Of a stretch of DNA of 32,546 nt, positions 32,348 through 32,546 are shown piece by piece (positions within the stretch are counted from its first letter, which is position 1; each line of letters opens with the position of its first letter). Source of the DNA: Sphingobacterium litopenaei (GTDB lineage: Bacteria; Bacteroidota; Bacteroidia; Sphingobacteriales; Sphingobacteriaceae); the NCBI RefSeq assembly GCF_014692495.1, contig NZ_JACOIJ010000036.1, positions 1-32,546 of the forward strand. Direction: 5' to 3'. A program made the translations under genes and the position numbers. The notes under the pieces were generated by a model. It did not search any database and was not told the DNA's origin. It saw only the letters and a list, made by a program, of their open reading frames with translations.

Positions 32348-32546
32348 CTAACCCTGATTGAGAATATACTCACGAATAGTATCAGGAGATGCTTCACCTA
32401 TTGAACAAACAAAATAACCATCAGAGCAGAAAGTATGTTCTTTCCAAAAATGTTTAAATAAGAATGACCTGTGTGGTGAACGCCAAATGTAATAAGTAGA
32501 TTCTTGTTTTAACTTGCGAACAATAGAAGTAATTGAAACACGAGGG
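32348..32546 (-). CDS. tnpA: IS200/IS605 Y1 transposase TnpA, C-terminal part
   Basis: 65 codons and the stop are visible; the gene continues beyond the window edge, so about the first half is missing. The peptide contains VRKLKQESTYYIW, LFKHFWKEHTFCSDGYFVCSIGEA and SPDTIREYILNQG. These match the C-terminal half of TnpA of IS200/IS605. The catalytic tyrosine is the Tyr of REYILNQ, with Gln four residues later, as in known Y1 transposases; the HUH histidines lie outside. TnpA cuts and rejoins single-stranded DNA at the hairpin ends. Its leftward reading toward the left-end hairpin, with tnpB rightward toward the right end at the other edge, fits a divergent tnpA/tnpB element. Confidence 0.9.
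   Translation of the reverse strand, partial: PRVSITSIVRKLKQESTYYIWRSPHRSFLFKHFWKEHTFCSDGYFVCSIGEASPDTIREYILNQG

Noticed and set aside
1..32546. Circular molecule closed through a single IS joining both edges
   Set aside because: The orientation would fit, but the core carries chromosomal housekeeping genes (gltBD, asnS, tilS, recF), so a small circle is improbable; two IS copies are simpler.
1..32546. CRISPR arrays, tRNA or rRNA genes, prophage or toxin-antitoxin modules
   Set aside because: No regularly spaced repeats, cloverleaf sequences or matching gene sets were seen on either strand.

Overview
The window looks like chromosomal DNA from a Bacteroidota bacterium, most likely the family Sphingobacteriaceae (Sphingobacterium-like). 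The signs are low GC, a SusC/SusD/SusE outer-membrane sugar-uptake set, several upstream boxes fitting the Bacteroidota -7 consensus TAnnTTTG, mostly absent Shine-Dalgarno sequences, and typical families (DUF4834, FemX-like, OstA-like, deoxyhypusine-synthase-like). The taxonomic call is inference from gene content.

Layout. (1) 1-152: the last 49 codons of a TnpB (RNA-guided nuclease of IS200/IS605 transposons) with the element's right-end hairpin; it appears to interrupt a leftward membrane-protein gene whose 5' end survives at about 155-334. (2) 424-6475: leftward gltB-gltD glutamate synthase operon with a terminator. (3) 6683-7780: dipeptide epimerase. (4) 7834-15955: a sugar-uptake locus with a LacI-type regulator, a convergent SLC45/maltose-type MFS permease, and a divergent susC-susD-susE operon behind a Bacteroidota-type promoter and a perfect 22-bp palindrome that should be the operator. 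No glycoside hydrolase is present. (5) 15971-17210: small unknown proteins (37-aa membrane peptide, 124-aa protein, lipoprotein). (6) 17322-19667: deoxyhypusine-synthase-like protein, an unrecognised protein flanked by related intergenic repeats, and RdgB. (7) 19767-25856: leftward OstA-like LPS-transport protein, then rightward tilS + PH-like membrane protein, DUF4834, recF + DciA-like DUF721. (8) 25857-26072: gene-free spacer with strong hairpins. (9) 26073-32217: RarD-like permease, FemX-like aminoacyltransferase, YciO-type protein and AsnS (both leftward), a GNAT acetyltransferase, and a membrane-anchored endonuclease/exonuclease/phosphatase-fold protein. (10) 32315-32546: left-end hairpin and the 3' part of a leftward TnpA Y1 transposase.

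Both window edges therefore lie inside IS605-type elements. Their subterminal hairpins share the same 7-nt loop (TCTTTAG) on the same strand, and the gene polarity (tnpA leftward at the left end, tnpB rightward at the right end) fits one divergent tnpA/tnpB element type present in at least two copies. The simplest reading is a chromosomal segment, perhaps a whole draft contig, bracketed by two copies of one IS family. The most testable regulatory signal is the LacI-operator-susC promoter arrangement; the most unusual enzyme is the deoxyhypusine-synthase homologue, which seems to lack the family's catalytic lysine.
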